From Oreocharis arfaki (Eukaryota; Chordata; Aves; Passeriformes; Paramythiidae): 64,000 bases of DNA. The notes below the pieces were generated by a model. The model did not search any database. It worked only from the letters and a program-made list of their open reading frames with translations, and was not told the origin of the DNA. Below are positions 62,146 to 64,000 of the stretch, piece after piece. The stretch lies in the NCBI GenBank assembly GCA_013398015.1, contig VZRR01012420.1:582942-646941 (forward strand). Direction: 5' to 3'. Position 1 is the first letter of the stretch. Each line of letters starts with the position of its first letter. A program made the translations under genes and the position numbers.

Positions 62146-64000
62146 CATGCTTAGCAGACATGGACTCTGCAGTAGCAGCCTGGTTCTACCCTTGTCCACC
62201 AAGACAACAGCTAATTATATGAGTATCTTTTATCTGCTTAACCAAAGCCCAGGTAAACACAATATATTATGATAATCTTTTCCTGAGAATCATTTCTTGT
62301 CTCAATAAACTTACAAGGTAATCTTGCTTACTGTCTCTCTGATAAGAACAGACTTGCATTTTATCCCACTTTGTATTTATTTCTGTATGTTAAATAGTTT
62401 TTTTCCTTCTAGATTTACTCTAAGAAATCACACTGTATTAAGCTTAGATTAATCATTCTCTGGTTTTCTAAATCACTTTTTTTTCCCAATTTCTTAGATG
62501 TAGGTTATGCTCTGAATGCAGCACCTGTCTGGTTTACAGTAAGACCATTTTCAAGTCTTTGAAATCTTTTGTCCAAATCTCATATCTAATCATTAAAGCA
62601 ATTTTTTAGTCTACACAGCTTTGCTCTTCTGCCATCAGGAAAGTGTACTCCAAAGAGATCTTTGATGACAAGGTCTTCTCTAAATGCTGATTTGTTAATA
62701 TCAGATCTAAAGCAGCATTGCAGCTGACTTAGTGCTGCTTTAGTGAAGAGTTCTGCTAGCTTTTGCACACAGAAATAACATGACATAAGTATTTTCTAGG
62801 CAACAACCGGGGAATTGATTTCTAAACTTTTTTAGTTTTTTTTCTTTAGCAGCATCTCAGCTGGTGTGTCCTGCACTGAAGCTCCAAGATGCGGGTTAAC
62901 AACAGATATTCAGAATTATCCCTGCACAAGCACTCACCATTCCTCCCTGCAGGGATTCTTCTCATATCATTTACCCCTTCCCAGCCTACCCCAGTAGCTG
63001 GAAGGGACTGAAAAGTTATTTTAACCTATATATCTGGCGAGAAAGCAAAAACACACAAACTTCTCTGTCCTACCTGGGCTATTATATTGCTTTTCTACCA
63101 TTCAACATAAGTGCCTGTCCATACTAAATTAAGCTGTGTGAGTAACATCTGCCAGGTGTGCTTCAGTGCCTTATTCACAATTTTCCCAGGGGGTGACTTC
63201 CACCTGCAATTACCATTTTGTGTTATTCGTGTGTTTAAGTTAATACAGAATGTACAGCTCCTGGTATGTGTGTGATGTCCTTTGAGGAAAAGAATTTATC
63301 TTGAGAACTGCGTGGTGGCACAGCTCGTGTGCTTCTGTGACATTCAGGAGAGATGAAACTGTTAGCTGATGCTGATCAGACAAGCACGTAAGCCTGACTT
63401 TTAAAAGGCTCTGCTGCGTTACTATATTTATTTTGTTGGAGCCACAGAAAAATGCGTTCTTGTCAAAATGTGTCTTTAAAAGGCTTTGCTTGCCATTCTT
63501 CTTGTGGGCTGGAAACTTAAACAGAAGCCTAATAGACACTTCAACCTAATCAACAACATTTATTTTCTGTGTCTAAGTCTAATTTCACCTTCTGGTTTAT
63601 TCCTGACTGTCCTGGGGGACAAGTGATATGAGATAAAATTACATGATGCTAATAACTTCACAATCACTTAATGCATATATTTTCAAGTCCATGCTTGGGA
63701 ATAGATGGTACTCAAGGGCACTGTGAGGTCCAGATGGCCAAAGGTAAATCAGGTTAATTTTATTTTTGTGATGTTCCATAGGTGATGTCTGGACTGCCAA
63801 GAAGGGTCATTTACGTTGGAGAGATTGAACATGCTACACAGGTGTGAAACACACAGAAAGTACACATGGCTGTCTCTCTTTGCCATGTAGTCACTTACCT
63901 TTATCCTCATTTTAGGTGCTTATGCCATTTCTTTCTTCTGCAGTAAAATACTTATGGCCAATTGTTTTTATATTATTTTAATCTTCCTGTATCCTGACAG
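62146..64000. other. Unique non-coding sequence, no gene seen
   Basis: No recognised gene or repeat to the window end. Frames are at most 99 codons (63240-63539, minus) with no motif. T-rich stretches occur near 62395-62510 and 62826-62850. Confidence 0.5.

Noticed and set aside
1..64000. CRISPR arrays, tRNA/rRNA genes, bacterial operons, phage or plasmid features
   Set aside because: No regularly spaced direct repeats with unique spacers, no tRNA-like cloverleaf with A/B boxes noticed, and the repeat content is clearly vertebrate.

Overview
The window looks like a piece of vertebrate nuclear genome, most likely from a bird and probably a songbird (passerine). The evidence is its repeat content. 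There are several CR1 LINE fragments, including the typical CR1 3' end that ends in CATTC(C/T)ATGATT-type repeats. There are also four solo LTRs whose ends (TGTCGTGGTTTAA... and TGTGGTGGGTTGA...) I associate with passerine ERVL-type elements. The species assignment is inference from memory of these families; no database search was possible.

I found no protein-coding exon, tRNA, rRNA, CRISPR array or other cellular gene that I can support. Open reading frames are short (almost all below 140 codons) and lie in unique non-coding DNA or inside repeats. The longest, 232 codons at 61574-62272, runs antisense through a CR1 fragment and is a chance frame. The window is therefore intergenic DNA or part of a very large intron. 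There is no operon-like organisation, so 'how the genes work together' does not apply.

Layout: 1-1615 unique; 1616-2110 LTR (+); 2111-12639 unique with low-complexity tracts and a small 18-bp minisatellite; 12640-12920 CR1 (-); 12921-21249 unique; 21250-21861 LTR (-); 21862-27876 unique; 27877-29594 a near-identical tandem duplication of about 860 bp whose two copies meet at a single N (28734), probably an assembly artefact; 29374-30165 CR1 (-) running out of the second copy; 31395-32582 CR1 (+) with a damaged reverse transcriptase region; 33249-33545 a strongly purine-rich tract; 37435-37484 (GGGAA)10; 45907-46900 a possible LTR plus leader; 48191-48252 a possible ancient palindromic amniote repeat; 49690-50300 CR1 (+) followed closely by an LTR at 50352-50932 (+); 55846-55998 an AT-rich tract abutting an LTR at 55999-56524 (-); 61403-62145 CR1 (-); unique sequence to the end.

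No new biological system was found. The items most worth checking are the tandem duplication around the N, the possible LTR/leader at about 46 kb, the purine tract at 33.3 kb and the palindromic repeat at 48.2 kb.
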